A stretch of 26,773 nucleotides of DNA from an uncultured bacterium (GCA_900553205.1 USCK01000008.1:1-26773); one strand, 5' to 3'; shown: positions 6,312-11,585, counted from the stretch's first letter. The notes: a model not told the origin generated them from the letters alone. Program-made: numbers and translations.

Positions 6312-6509
6312 ATGACAAAAGAAGTGAAGACCCCATTATGCCAACGTCAAGCCAATTTAAAGTATAGTAAGAAAAACCGAATCAATAAAAGTTTGACCTT
6401 AAACAAAAAGTATGACATGGATATCATACAGTGGCTTGATAGTATGGATAATTCCACGGGTTATCTAAAAGAGCTTATAAGAAAGGATATAAAAAAGCAT
6501 GGAGTATAA
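6312..6509 (+). CDS. Small ribbon-helix-helix-like protein, first of two paralogues
   Basis: A 65-residue basic protein with ribosome site AGGAG (6299-6303). A basic N-terminus is followed by a likely beta strand (N-K-S-L-T-L-N) and two helices (M-D-I-I-Q-W-L-D-S and T-G-Y-L-K-E-L-I-R-K-D-I). This order and the closing L-I-R-K-D are what I expect of short Arc/MetJ-type DNA-binding proteins. The next gene is a clear paralogue (shared R-x-A-x-x-K-Y-x-K-K and T-G-Y-x-K-x-L-I-R-K-D). Such dimers often bind repeated operators or centromere-like arrays; no target is proven here. Confidence 0.65.
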   Translation: MTKEVKTPLCQRQANLKYSKKNRINKSLTLNKKYDMDIIQWLDSMDNSTGYLKELIRKDIKKHGV

Positions 6510-6690
6510 AACAACAGAAGCGCAAAGACGTGCTAAAAAAAAATACAATAAAAAAATGCAACGTAATCTTACGTTAAGTTTAAACCGCAAAACAGATGCG
6601 GATGTGTTAGCTTTTTTGGAAAATAAAGAAAACATAACGGGATACATAAAAAACCTGATAAGAAAAGATATGGATAAAGCTAAAAAATAG
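6499..6690 (+). CDS. Ribbon-helix-helix-like paralogue, stop codon completed by the IS
   Basis: A 63-residue basic protein, tandem paralogue of the preceding gene and overlapping it by 11 bases. It has a Lys/Arg-rich N-terminus, a strand-like N-L-T-L-S-L-N, then helices ending T-G-Y-I-K-N-L-I-R-K-D-M. It is the last gene of the early operon. The insertion element begins at the last base of its TAG stop (6688-6690); without the element the frame would end in TAA at the same place, so the protein is unchanged. DNA binding is inferred from the fold-like pattern only. Confidence 0.65.
   Translation: MEYKTTEAQRRAKKKYNKKMQRNLTLSLNRKTDADVLAFLENKENITGYIKNLIRKDMDKAKK
6682..6689 (+). repeat. Target site duplication, left copy
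   Basis: AAAAAATA, identical to 8281-8288 on the other side of the IS256-family element. Eight bases is a normal duplication length for this family. Confidence 0.8.
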
Positions 6691-6702
6691 AGAGTGTAAT
6701 CT

Positions 6703-6752
6703 AAACTGTGTAAGTTAGTTAGATGCGTACGGCTAACTAATGAACACAGTTT
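6703..6752 (+). terminator. Hairpin at the left end of the IS
   Basis: AAACTGTGT (6703-6711) pairs with ACACAGTTT (6744-6752), and inside it TTAGTTAG (6715-6722) pairs with CTAACTAA (6733-6740). Extra Ts follow. It probably stops read-through from flanking genes into the transposase, and may now substitute for the disrupted phage terminator. Confidence 0.6.
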
Positions 6753-6796
6753 TTATTATGCCTATCTCATGATATGGTTGAAGGAGAAAAAGGAAA

Positions 6797-8047
6797 ATGA
6801 ATGAAATGAGTAAAATTAAAAGAAATCCCGCCGCTGTCAAGATTGCCAATGAAATCCTTAAAGAATATGACTGTAATTCATTAGCCGATATGCAGGATGC
6901 TCTCAAAGAAATCTTTGGTCCATTGTTTGAAGGCATGCTTCAGGGGGAAATGGACAATCATCTTGGTTATAAATCCAATTCAAAAGAGCCAAAATCTACA
7001 AAGAACAGAAGAAATGGTTCCAATCCCAAAACTTTAAAAACGACAATGGGAGAAGTAGAAATCAATGCGCCAAGAGACAGGAATGGATCCTTCGAACCAG
7101 TCATTGTTCCCAAACGATCAAAGGATGTTTCCAATATCGAAGGAAAGGTATTATCCATGTATGCACGTGGAATGTCACAACGTGATATCTCATCAACGAT
7201 CGAGGATATTTATGGTTTTAAAGTATCACACGATATGATCTCGGATATAACCAATGCTATCCTTCCCGAAGTGGAAGAATGGCAGAACAGACCGCTCAAA
7301 AAATGTTACCCATTTGTTTTTGTCGACTGTATGTATGTTTCTGTCAGAAACGATTATGAAGCCAAAGAAGAAGCTGTTTATGTGATTCTTGGGTATGACC
7401 TGCAGGGACAAAAGGAAATTCTTGGTTTGTGGATGGATTCCACGGAATCAAAGAACTACTGGATGCAGGTATTTGATGAGATCAAGGCACGAGGAGTCGA
7501 AGATATCTTTTTCATTTCTATGGATGGCGTATCCGGTCTTGAATCGGGTGCCAAAGCTATTTTCCCCGGAGTTGTCGTACAAAGATGTATCGTTCATCTG
7601 ATTCGGAACTCCATCCGATATGTACCAACTAAGGACTACAAAAAATTCACATCCGATCTTAAAAAAGTATATGGAGCCTCTTCACTAAAAGCAGCTAAGA
7701 CTGCGTTCGACACATTCTGCGACAACTGGAAACAATATCCTGGAGCGATCGAAGTATGGAAAAGGAATTTCCTTCATGTAGAACAGCTGTTTGATTATGG
7801 ATCTGCTGTTCGAAAAGTTATGTATACGACAAATGCGATCGAATCGGTAAATTCCTCCTTTCGAAAAGTGACGAAAAAAGGGTCATTTCCAAATCATGAA
7901 GCCGTATTCAAGCTGCTTTATTTACGGGTGAAAGAACTACAGAAAAAATGGGAGAAAGGACATCTGAATAATTGGTCGATGGTATTGAATCAATTGTTGG
8001 TCAACGATCAGTTTAAGGATCGTATCGAAAAGTACATTCAATACTGA
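6797..8047 (+). CDS. IS256-family transposase (DDE)
   Basis: A 416-residue transposase that excises and integrates the element through a copy-out circle mechanism known for the family. The DDE catalytic triad is visible as D177 (F-V-D-C-M-Y), D243 (S-M-D-G-V-S-G) and E349 (T-N-A-I-E-S-V-N-S), with the family's Q-R-C264-I-V-H267 motif between the second D and the E and an N-terminal helical DNA-binding region (A-R-G-M-S-Q-R-D-I at 123-131). Length is normal and there is no frameshift, so it is probably active. AAGGAG at about 6780 serves ATG 6797; ATG 6806 is a possible internal start. Codon use is less AT-extreme than the neighbours, consistent with foreign origin. Confidence 0.95.
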   Translation: MNEMSKIKRNPAAVKIANEILKEYDCNSLADMQDALKEIFGPLFEGMLQGEMDNHLGYKSNSKEPKSTKNRRNGSNPKTLKTTMGEVEINAPRDRNGSFEPVIVPKRSKDVSNIEGKVLSMYARGMSQRDISSTIEDIYGFKVSHDMISDITNAILPEVEEWQNRPLKKCYPFVFVDCMYVSVRNDYEAKEEAVYVILGYDLQGQKEILGLWMDSTESKNYWMQVFDEIKARGVEDIFFISMDGVSGLESGAKAIFPGVVVQRCIVHLIRNSIRYVPTKDYKKFTSDLKKVYGASSLKAAKTAFDTFCDNWKQYPGAIEVWKRNFLHVEQLFDYGSAVRKVMYTTNAIESVNSSFRKVTKKGSFPNHEAVFKLLYLRVKELQKKWEKGHLNNWSMVLNQLLVNDQFKDRIEKYIQY

Positions 8048-8075
8048 ATCTTTAAATGATATTTATTCCAATTTC

Positions 8076-8187
8076 CTTGTTTACAATGAGCCTCCGCCCC
8101 TAAGGACCTGAGAAAACGGCCAGTCAAAAAAATCAATTTTCAGCTGGCCGTTTTAAGCGTACATTAGGGTCGCTTATTATAAACAAG
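8076..8187 (+). other. Long nested stem structure in the IS tail, with bidirectional terminator
   Basis: An outer inverted repeat (8076-8091 with 8172-8187, 14 of 16 pairs), a middle pair CCCTAA/TTAGGG (8098-8103, 8164-8169), and an inner perfect 11-bp stem AAAACGGCCAG/CTGGCCGTTTT (8113-8123, 8144-8154). The inner stem is flanked by A and T runs and can terminate transcription in both directions. It occupies most of the non-coding DNA between the transposase stop and the right end. Confidence 0.7.
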
Positions 8188-8280
8188 TTTTCTCGGTATA
8201 AAACATCATTTCAAAACAAGATTTAGAACTTATTAAAATCAATCATAAAATATTAAATACACACTTTTCTTGACAAACCC

Positions 8281-8288
8281 AAAAAATA
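8281..8288 (+). repeat. Target site duplication, right copy
   Basis: AAAAAATA, the second copy of the 8-bp duplication. Phage sequence resumes here with the right half of the early-operon terminator. Confidence 0.8.
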
Positions 8289-8307
8289 AGGCTTTATCCT
8301 TTTTTTA

Positions 8308-8356
8308 AAAAAAATACACATTTTAGTTGACATTATATGGACATCGGGTATAATAA
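8308..8356 (+). repeat. 49-bp promoter repeat, copy 1
   Basis: Matches 10231-10279 with a single difference (A at 8337, G at 10260). It includes an upstream A tract, both promoter boxes and the whole spacer, so the full regulatory region is duplicated rather than just the boxes. Confidence 0.85.
8327..8354 (+). promoter_or_regulatory. Promoter for small accessory genes
   Basis: TTGACA (8327-8332) and TATAAT (8349-8354), 16-bp spacer, both perfect. The spacer contains TGGACATCGGG, shared with the promoter at 10250-10277 and the likely site of common regulation. The leader AAGTGTAAAGAGA after the -10 matches that of the early promoter. Confidence 0.85.
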
Positions 8357-8384
8357 GTGTAAAGAGAAAGAGAGGTAAAAGAAG

Positions 8385-8534
8385 ATGAAAACAGCAAAGG
8401 AGATAAGTAGCGAATGGCCGGAGTACGACAAAATGATAGCTTTAAGTCAATTGACGAATTACGGAGTGATATATCTTGATGAATATAATTTACCAATTGA
8501 TGATGAATACTTATTGGAAGAACTTGTGAAATGA
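8385..8534 (+). CDS. Small acidic hypothetical protein (49 aa)
   Basis: ATG 8385 follows AGAGG in a leader (about 8362-8392) that is repeated almost exactly before the gene at 10900. The 49 codons end at TGA 8532-8534. The product is acidic with a Tyr-rich C-terminal half (N-Y-G-V-I-Y-L-D-E-Y) and no membrane segment. It is the first gene behind a consensus promoter, which supports expression. The family is not recognised. Confidence 0.6.
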   Translation: MKTAKEISSEWPEYDKMIALSQLTNYGVIYLDEYNLPIDDEYLLEELVK

Positions 8535-8541
8535 GAAAAAA

Positions 8542-8787
8542 ATGACATTTAAATATTATGCAGTGATTAAAGGAGAAGTTGTTGATAAAAGCAACTCATT
8601 AGTAAGCTTGAGAAATAGAATGGATGAATATGTTCATTTTACACCATACAATATGGATAATGTTTATATTGTTACAGGAAAAAGGAATCCTTTAATCGTA
8701 AAGCAATATGATATGTTTAGCGATAAATGGTCTGCAAGCAGTAATAGATACAACGATATTTTAGGAAATAAAATCACAATTGAATAA
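8542..8787 (+). CDS. Small hypothetical protein (81 aa)
   Basis: An 81-residue soluble protein starting seven bases after the previous stop, with only a weak ribosome site, so coupling is likely. The sequence suggests a small alpha/beta fold (F-K-Y-Y-A-V-I-K-G-E ... D-N-V-Y-I-V-T-G-K). The family is not recognised. It belongs to a three-gene accessory cluster that ends at the terminator near 9006. Confidence 0.6.
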   Translation: MTFKYYAVIKGEVVDKSNSLVSLRNRMDEYVHFTPYNMDNVYIVTGKRNPLIVKQYDMFSDKWSASSNRYNDILGNKITIE

Positions 8788-8804
8788 TTTATGAGGAACA
8801 AGAA

Positions 8805-8942
8805 ATGAAAAAAGAACTTGTATTGAATACCATAGCTAATTACATCAATTACTATGATACTTTAGAAAATGAGTGTAAAAACAATACGGAGTACACACTC
8901 AAAGATTTAGTTGATGATATTAGGGAGTTGATAAACCAATAA
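8805..8942 (+). CDS. Small hypothetical protein (45 aa)
   Basis: ATG 8805 follows GAGGAA (about 8793-8798). The 45-residue product is helical and acidic with several Asn and Tyr residues (L-N-T-I-A-N-Y-I-N-Y-Y-D-T-L). It is the third and last gene of the cluster from the 8327 promoter, followed within 65 bases by an intrinsic terminator. No function is assigned. Confidence 0.55.
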   Translation: MKKELVLNTIANYINYYDTLENECKNNTEYTLKDLVDDIRELINQ

Positions 8943-9005
8943 AAAAAGATGGAAGTAAAAATGTAAAAAGAAAGTAGACATAATGTATGTTGAAACTAAT
9001 TGATT

Positions 9006-9035
9006 AAGTGGTGGTGTTAACGCTGCCACTTTTTT
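9006..9035 (+). terminator. Intrinsic terminator after the accessory cluster
   Basis: AAGTGG (9006-9011) pairs with CCACTT (9026-9031), with an additional GTG/CGC inner pairing around a TTAA loop, followed by T residues to 9035. It closes the transcript of the three small genes. Confidence 0.75.
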
Positions 9036-9051
9036 AATGCTCCTACAGGAT

Positions 9052-9138
9052 CAATAGACCCCCTACAATCGCAATAGCCCCCTTGGAACGCAATAGCCCC
9101 TACGATCGCAATAGAGTAGCCCCTTTGAACGCAATAGG
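9052..9138 (+). repeat. Five-copy CAATAG/CCCC repeat
   Basis: CAATAG occurs at 9052, 9072, 9091, 9109 and 9133 (steps of 20, 19, 18 and 24). Most copies read CGCAATAG, and the first four are followed directly or after a few bases by a run of at least four Cs. The C runs stand out in otherwise AT-rich DNA. The function is unknown. Confidence 0.7.
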
Positions 9139-9178
9139 AAAACCTAAGTAAATGCCTCGGAACTGTTATTTAAGTGTA

Positions 9179-9225
9179 ACAAGCCACGCATACTATGTAG
9201 TAGCTGTATGTATATAGGCTTGTTT
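9179..9225 (+). other. Stem-loop
   Basis: AACAAGCC (9179-9186) pairs perfectly with GGCTTGTT (9218-9225); inside, CATAC (9190-9194) pairs with GTATG (9207-9211). No T tract follows, so it is not an obvious terminator. Confidence 0.55.
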
Positions 9226-9275
9226 GATAAAAAAGTAGACTAGCAAAACAAACAATAATAACAATATAAATATAT

Positions 9276-9302
9276 ATAAGATAGATAAGATAGACAAGAT
9301 AG
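9276..9302 (+). repeat. 9-bp tandem repeat in AT-rich DNA
   Basis: ATAAGATAG, ATAAGATAG, ACAAGATAG in tandem, within about 400 bases that are nearly all A and T. A possible DNA-unwinding element next to the binding-site array. Confidence 0.6.
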
Positions 9303-9759
9303 ACATAATAAATAAGACTATAATACTATATAAACATAAACAACATACCTATAAGACTATAAATACAAGTATAAGTACATAAAATAAGCAAGTGTAAAAG
9401 ATAAGTGTATATATGATTCCAGACGATAAAGACACGTTTCTACAAGAGCTTAATTAAACAAAAATAATAATGCTGCACATCAATTAATACGCATAAATAA
9501 AGGCTTAAACACTTACATATATATAAATTAGGCATATGCACTACGTTGATAAAAAAGAAGACTGATTATTACAATAACTATATATATCTATATATGTATA
9601 TACGGATATAACTTATATACTCTATATGCCACTTTTTAAGTCTGTACGAAAAGATAGCAGAAAGATATGATATTAGTGCTATTTGTGCTGAAATAACGCT
9701 AAAAACGGCTGAAAATGGCTTAAAACGATGGAAATGAACGAAAAATGAACGAAAAAAGC

Positions 9760-9824
9760 AGTTGTACACGAAAAAAACTGTAAAAAAACGAAAAAATTTT
9801 TAGTTGTACGCCAAACAAACTGTA
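9760..9824 (+). repeat. 23-bp direct repeat pair
   Basis: Copies at 9760-9782 and 9802-9824 differ at three positions; both begin AGTTGTAC and end AACTGTA, and the first has CAGTT/AACTG arms able to pair. They lie among several AACGAAAAA-type runs. Confidence 0.6.
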
Positions 9825-9886
9825 TACGGAGCGTGAACAAAGTGTCGGTTTTTCTCGGGGGTAAGACAAAAATGGAAGACAAAGTT

Positions 9887-9903
9887 GTTCACGGATTGTG
9901 AAC
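9887..9903 (+). promoter_or_regulatory. GTTCAC/GTGAAC palindrome
   Basis: A perfect 6-bp inverted repeat around GGATT. The right part, GTGAACAA, also occurs at 9833-9840. It is directly upstream of the 25-bp array and may be a separate protein-binding site. Confidence 0.5.
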
Positions 9904-9915
9904 AAACGCCAATTT

Positions 9916-10181
9916 TTAGCATGTGAGAAATATATGATTGCTAGCATGATAGAATCATATGATTTTTAGCATGTTAGGAGATGACAGAAATTAGCATGCG
10001 ATAATATTAGCATGCGATAAAGTAGAGAATATTAGCATGCGATAAAGTAGAGAATATTAGCATGCGATAAAGTAATGAAACTTCACATGATAGAAAACGG
10101 CAATTCTTAACATGATAGAAAATAAGGAATATTAGCATGCTAAATAATAAAGAATATTAGCATGCTAAAATGAGCGAAAAT
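9916..10181 (+). repeat. Eleven-copy 25-bp iteron array (TTAGCATG core)
   Basis: Copies start at 9916, 9941, 9966, 9991, 10007, 10032, 10057, 10082, 10107, 10132 and 10157: nine steps of exactly 25 bases and one of 16. The first eight bases are TTAGCATG in eight copies and CTAGCATG, TTCACATG and TTAACATG in the others, usually followed by an A-rich block. Three copies begin TTAGCATGCGATAAAG and two contain the palindrome TTAGCATGCTAA. Copies 5 and 6 are identical over all 25 bases. A regular array like this is a multi-site protein-binding region: origin iterons, a partition site or a regulator array. Confidence 0.9.
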
Positions 10182-10230
10182 ATCACAAGTAAGTTGCTTA
10201 TATATACTATAAGGAAGAAAAAAGAAAGTG

Positions 10231-10279
10231 AAAAAAATACACATTTTAGTTGACATTATGTGGACATCGGGTATAATAA
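10231..10279 (+). repeat. 49-bp promoter repeat, copy 2
   Basis: Second copy of the segment at 8308-8356 with one mismatch. It begins immediately downstream of the iteron region and carries the promoter of the gene at 10325. Confidence 0.85.
10250..10277 (+). promoter_or_regulatory. Promoter for the gene at 10325
   Basis: TTGACA (10250-10255) and TATAAT (10272-10277), 16-bp spacer containing TGGACATCGGG as in the promoter at 8327-8354. Both boxes are perfect. It lies about 70 bases after the last iteron. Confidence 0.85.
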
Positions 10280-10294
10280 AATTGTAAAGAGGGA

Positions 10295-10316
10295 AGCCCA
10301 AAAGAAGGGCTGGAGG
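10295..10316 (+). other. Leader hairpin abutting GGAGG
   Basis: AGCCC (10295-10299) pairs with GGGCT (10307-10311), directly followed by the ribosome site GGAGG (10312-10316). The placement, about ten bases after the expected transcript start and touching the ribosome site, is the same as at 249-273. Confidence 0.6.
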
Positions 10317-10324
10317 TTAGAGAT

Positions 10325-10801
10325 ATGGAAAAAAAATATTATTATGGAAATCAAATTAGTGCGTATGGTATTGAAAAAGGGTACGTAGACTATGCAACGT
10401 TTTCAAATGCATTTAATTTGGTATTGAACAACGATATCATATCGTCAACATACGATATTGGTTATTGGAATCAAGTTAGCGGTGAAATTGACAATTCGGA
10501 AGAAATTGAAGAACTAGGTGAAAAACTTGATGAACTAGTCGAGCAAAACGAAGACAACCCATCACAAATTTTAGAAAACGAAATAAAGAAAATTGAAGAA
10601 GAGATTGAAGAACTTGAAGACGAGGAATACGAAGAACAAGAAGTTTTTCAGTATTACATCGTTGACAGATTAGGCGCGCAGCTACTGCAAGATATCGACG
10701 AAATAATTTATTATAACGAAGAACTAGACATGTACGTTTGGGGCGTTACATTTTATATCGATTGGAGTTATGTGTTGACGAGTATTGAAATTGACTGGTA
10801 G
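10325..10801 (+). CDS. Acidic accessory protein of unknown function
   Basis: A 158-residue protein with its own consensus promoter and GGAGG site. The N-terminus (K-Y-Y-Y-G-N-Q-I-S-A-Y-G-I-E-K-G-Y-V-D-Y-A-T-F) and the C-terminus (Y-Y-I-V-D-R-L-G-A-Q-L-L ... L-D-M-Y-V-W-G-V-T) flank a strongly acidic helical middle (residues about 54-108, largely Glu and Asp). I recall similar end motifs in uncharacterised proteins of Firmicute mobile elements, but no function is known to me. The acidic core could form a coiled coil or mimic DNA. It lies beside the iteron array, so a role there is conceivable but unproven. Confidence 0.7.
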   Translation: MEKKYYYGNQISAYGIEKGYVDYATFSNAFNLVLNNDIISSTYDIGYWNQVSGEIDNSEEIEELGEKLDELVEQNEDNPSQILENEIKKIEEEIEELEDEEYEEQEVFQYYIVDRLGAQLLQDIDEIIYYNEELDMYVWGVTFYIDWSYVLTSIEIDW

Positions 10802-10842
10802 GCAAAAATGAAGGTTTTTCAAAATATTTTAGCACATATTGG

Positions 10843-10871
10843 TTGACAATATGCAACGCATATGTTAGCAT
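10843..10871 (+). promoter_or_regulatory. Operator-containing promoter for the gene at 10900
   Basis: TTGACA (10843-10848), 17-bp spacer, -10 TAGCAT (10866-10871, four of six). The spacer holds the same palindrome (10849-10863) as the early promoter. The -10 overlaps TTAGCAT, the core of the nearby iteron array, so two regulatory inputs may meet here. Confidence 0.7.
10849..10863 (+). promoter_or_regulatory. Palindromic operator, second copy
   Basis: ATATGCAACGCATAT, identical to 215-229, in the same place relative to the -35 to within a few bases. Ten kilobases apart, the two copies point to one regulator controlling the early operon and this accessory gene. Confidence 0.75.
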
Positions 10872-10899
10872 AATTATAGAGAAAGAGAGGTAAAAGAAG

Positions 10900-11454
10900 A
10901 TGAAAACAGAAAACATTTATGATGTTTTAAAAAAGAATGTAAAGGGATGTAGCGCTTATTATTTAGGAGATTGTATCAAAAATAACGAATCTTGTTCAAA
11001 GCTTTACGAAAAATGTAATAGTTATGATGAGTTTGAAAAACGTGTGCTAAACAAAGAATGTGAATCGTATATTGTTTATACTTTTATTTCGATGTATGGA
11101 AAAGACAGCGACTATCATTGGTATCGAATCCGAGATTTATTCGGAGACCGATGTTTTAAGACATATTCGGATGTAGGCAGTCTACTTGTTGGCAATGAGA
11201 GATTTCAAGTGCTAATTCCGAATGGAATGGGTGATGGAACTACTCGTGTTGCGGTTTTTAAAAAAGATGATGATGCATACGGCGGATTGATTGAATTAAT
11301 GTTTGACCGCAAGCATGGGCCAACGCTAAGCGGCAAGTTCAATATCTATTCGTATGACTGCGACAATCCGGCAGTAGATGAGCCTCGTTATGAATTAGAG
11401 GGCAGATATTTCACATACTACTACGATGGGTTCGTAGCATTTGTCGAGTACTAG
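10900..11454 (+). CDS. Accessory protein of unknown function
   Basis: A 184-residue soluble protein preceded by a leader (AGAGAAAGAGAGG...) nearly identical to that of the gene at 8385. The N-terminal half is helical and Cys-rich (six Cys in the first 55 residues), the C-terminal half beta-rich with many aromatic residues (Y-F-T-Y-Y-Y-D-G-F-V-A-F). No membrane segment or recognised catalytic motif. It is controlled by the same operator as the early operon, so it is probably made under the same conditions; lysogenic-conversion, exclusion or anti-defence roles are possible but unsupported. Confidence 0.7.
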   Translation: MKTENIYDVLKKNVKGCSAYYLGDCIKNNESCSKLYEKCNSYDEFEKRVLNKECESYIVYTFISMYGKDSDYHWYRIRDLFGDRCFKTYSDVGSLLVGNERFQVLIPNGMGDGTTRVAVFKKDDDAYGGLIELMFDRKHGPTLSGKFNIYSYDCDNPAVDEPRYELEGRYFTYYYDGFVAFVEY

Positions 11455-11465
11455 AGGTTAACGAT

Positions 11466-11585
11466 ATGATGATATCGTTGTACCTAATTTCTTTGGCACT
11501 AAGCATGATGGGATTAGTTAGTGGGCTGATTATAATTCCGATAGTGCTAATTTATGAAACTTTAAAAATAATTTTGAAAAAGTGA
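11466..11585 (+). CDS. Tiny membrane protein (39 aa)
   Basis: ATG 11466 (or 11469) follows GAGG about eight bases upstream and runs to TGA 11583-11585. Nearly the whole peptide is hydrophobic (L-Y-L-I-S-L-A-L-S-M-M-G-L-V-S-G-L-I-I-I-P-I-V-L), one long or two short membrane passes, with a basic C-terminal tail. It is the second gene of the operon from the 10843 promoter. A small membrane partner beside a soluble protein can suggest an exclusion-type or toxin-type pair, but nothing proves that. Confidence 0.55.
   Translation: MMISLYLISLALSMMGLVSGLIIIPIVLIYETLKIILKK

Larger units (their letters stand above)
6690..8280 (+). mobile_element. IS256-family insertion sequence, complete
   Basis: The element is about 1591 bp, bounded by 8-bp direct repeats AAAAAATA. 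Its imperfect terminal inverted repeats match at 17 of 29 positions without gaps (6690-6718 against the reverse complement of 8252-8280), including a shared TGTGTA core typical of the family. It encodes one intact transposase. The exact ends are supported independently by the phage terminator that becomes perfect when the element is removed. It carries a hairpin at each end (6703-6752 and 8076-8187) that probably isolates the transposase from outside transcription. It is inserted in the same direction as phage transcription. Confidence 0.85.
6672..8306 (+). terminator. Intrinsic terminator of the early operon, split by the IS element
   Basis: The left stem GGATAAAGC is at 6672-6680; the right stem GCTTTATCC is at 8291-8299, followed by seven Ts (8300-8306). 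Removing the element (6690-8280) and one 8-bp duplicate restores a perfect 9-bp stem, an 11-base loop and a T tract just after the stop codon of the last early gene. The inserted DNA now separates the arms by about 1.6 kb, so this hairpin should no longer work. Confidence 0.85.
9037..10230. other. Repeat-rich region without a convincing gene
   Basis: About 1.2 kb with no open frame that has both a ribosome site and plausible composition; short minus-strand frames here are AT-rich noise. From left to right it holds five CAATAG repeats (9052-9138), a stem-loop (9179-9225), an extremely AT-rich stretch (about 9230-9620) with 9-bp tandem repeats, a 23-bp direct repeat pair (9760-9782, 9802-9824), a GTTCAC palindrome (9887-9903) and the eleven-copy 25-bp array. 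This combination is that of a replication origin, a partition site or a complex regulatory locus. Confidence 0.75.

Noticed and set aside
8048..8280. Degenerate second gene in the IS element
   Set aside because: No open frame of note; the segment is explained by a nested stem structure, a terminator and the right terminal repeat.
9179..9225. tRNA or other known small RNA
   Set aside because: The stem-loop has no cloverleaf, no conserved TTC-like arm and no acceptor end; only a hairpin is supported.
9578..9947. Three overlapping minus-strand open frames of 63-75 codons
   Set aside because: They lie in AT-rich repeat DNA, are full of Phe, Ser and Tyr, and have no matching promoter or neighbouring minus-strand gene; they are composition artefacts.
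9916..10181. CRISPR array
   Set aside because: The period is 25 bases in total with about half conserved, so there are no unique spacers of usual length, and no cas genes are seen.
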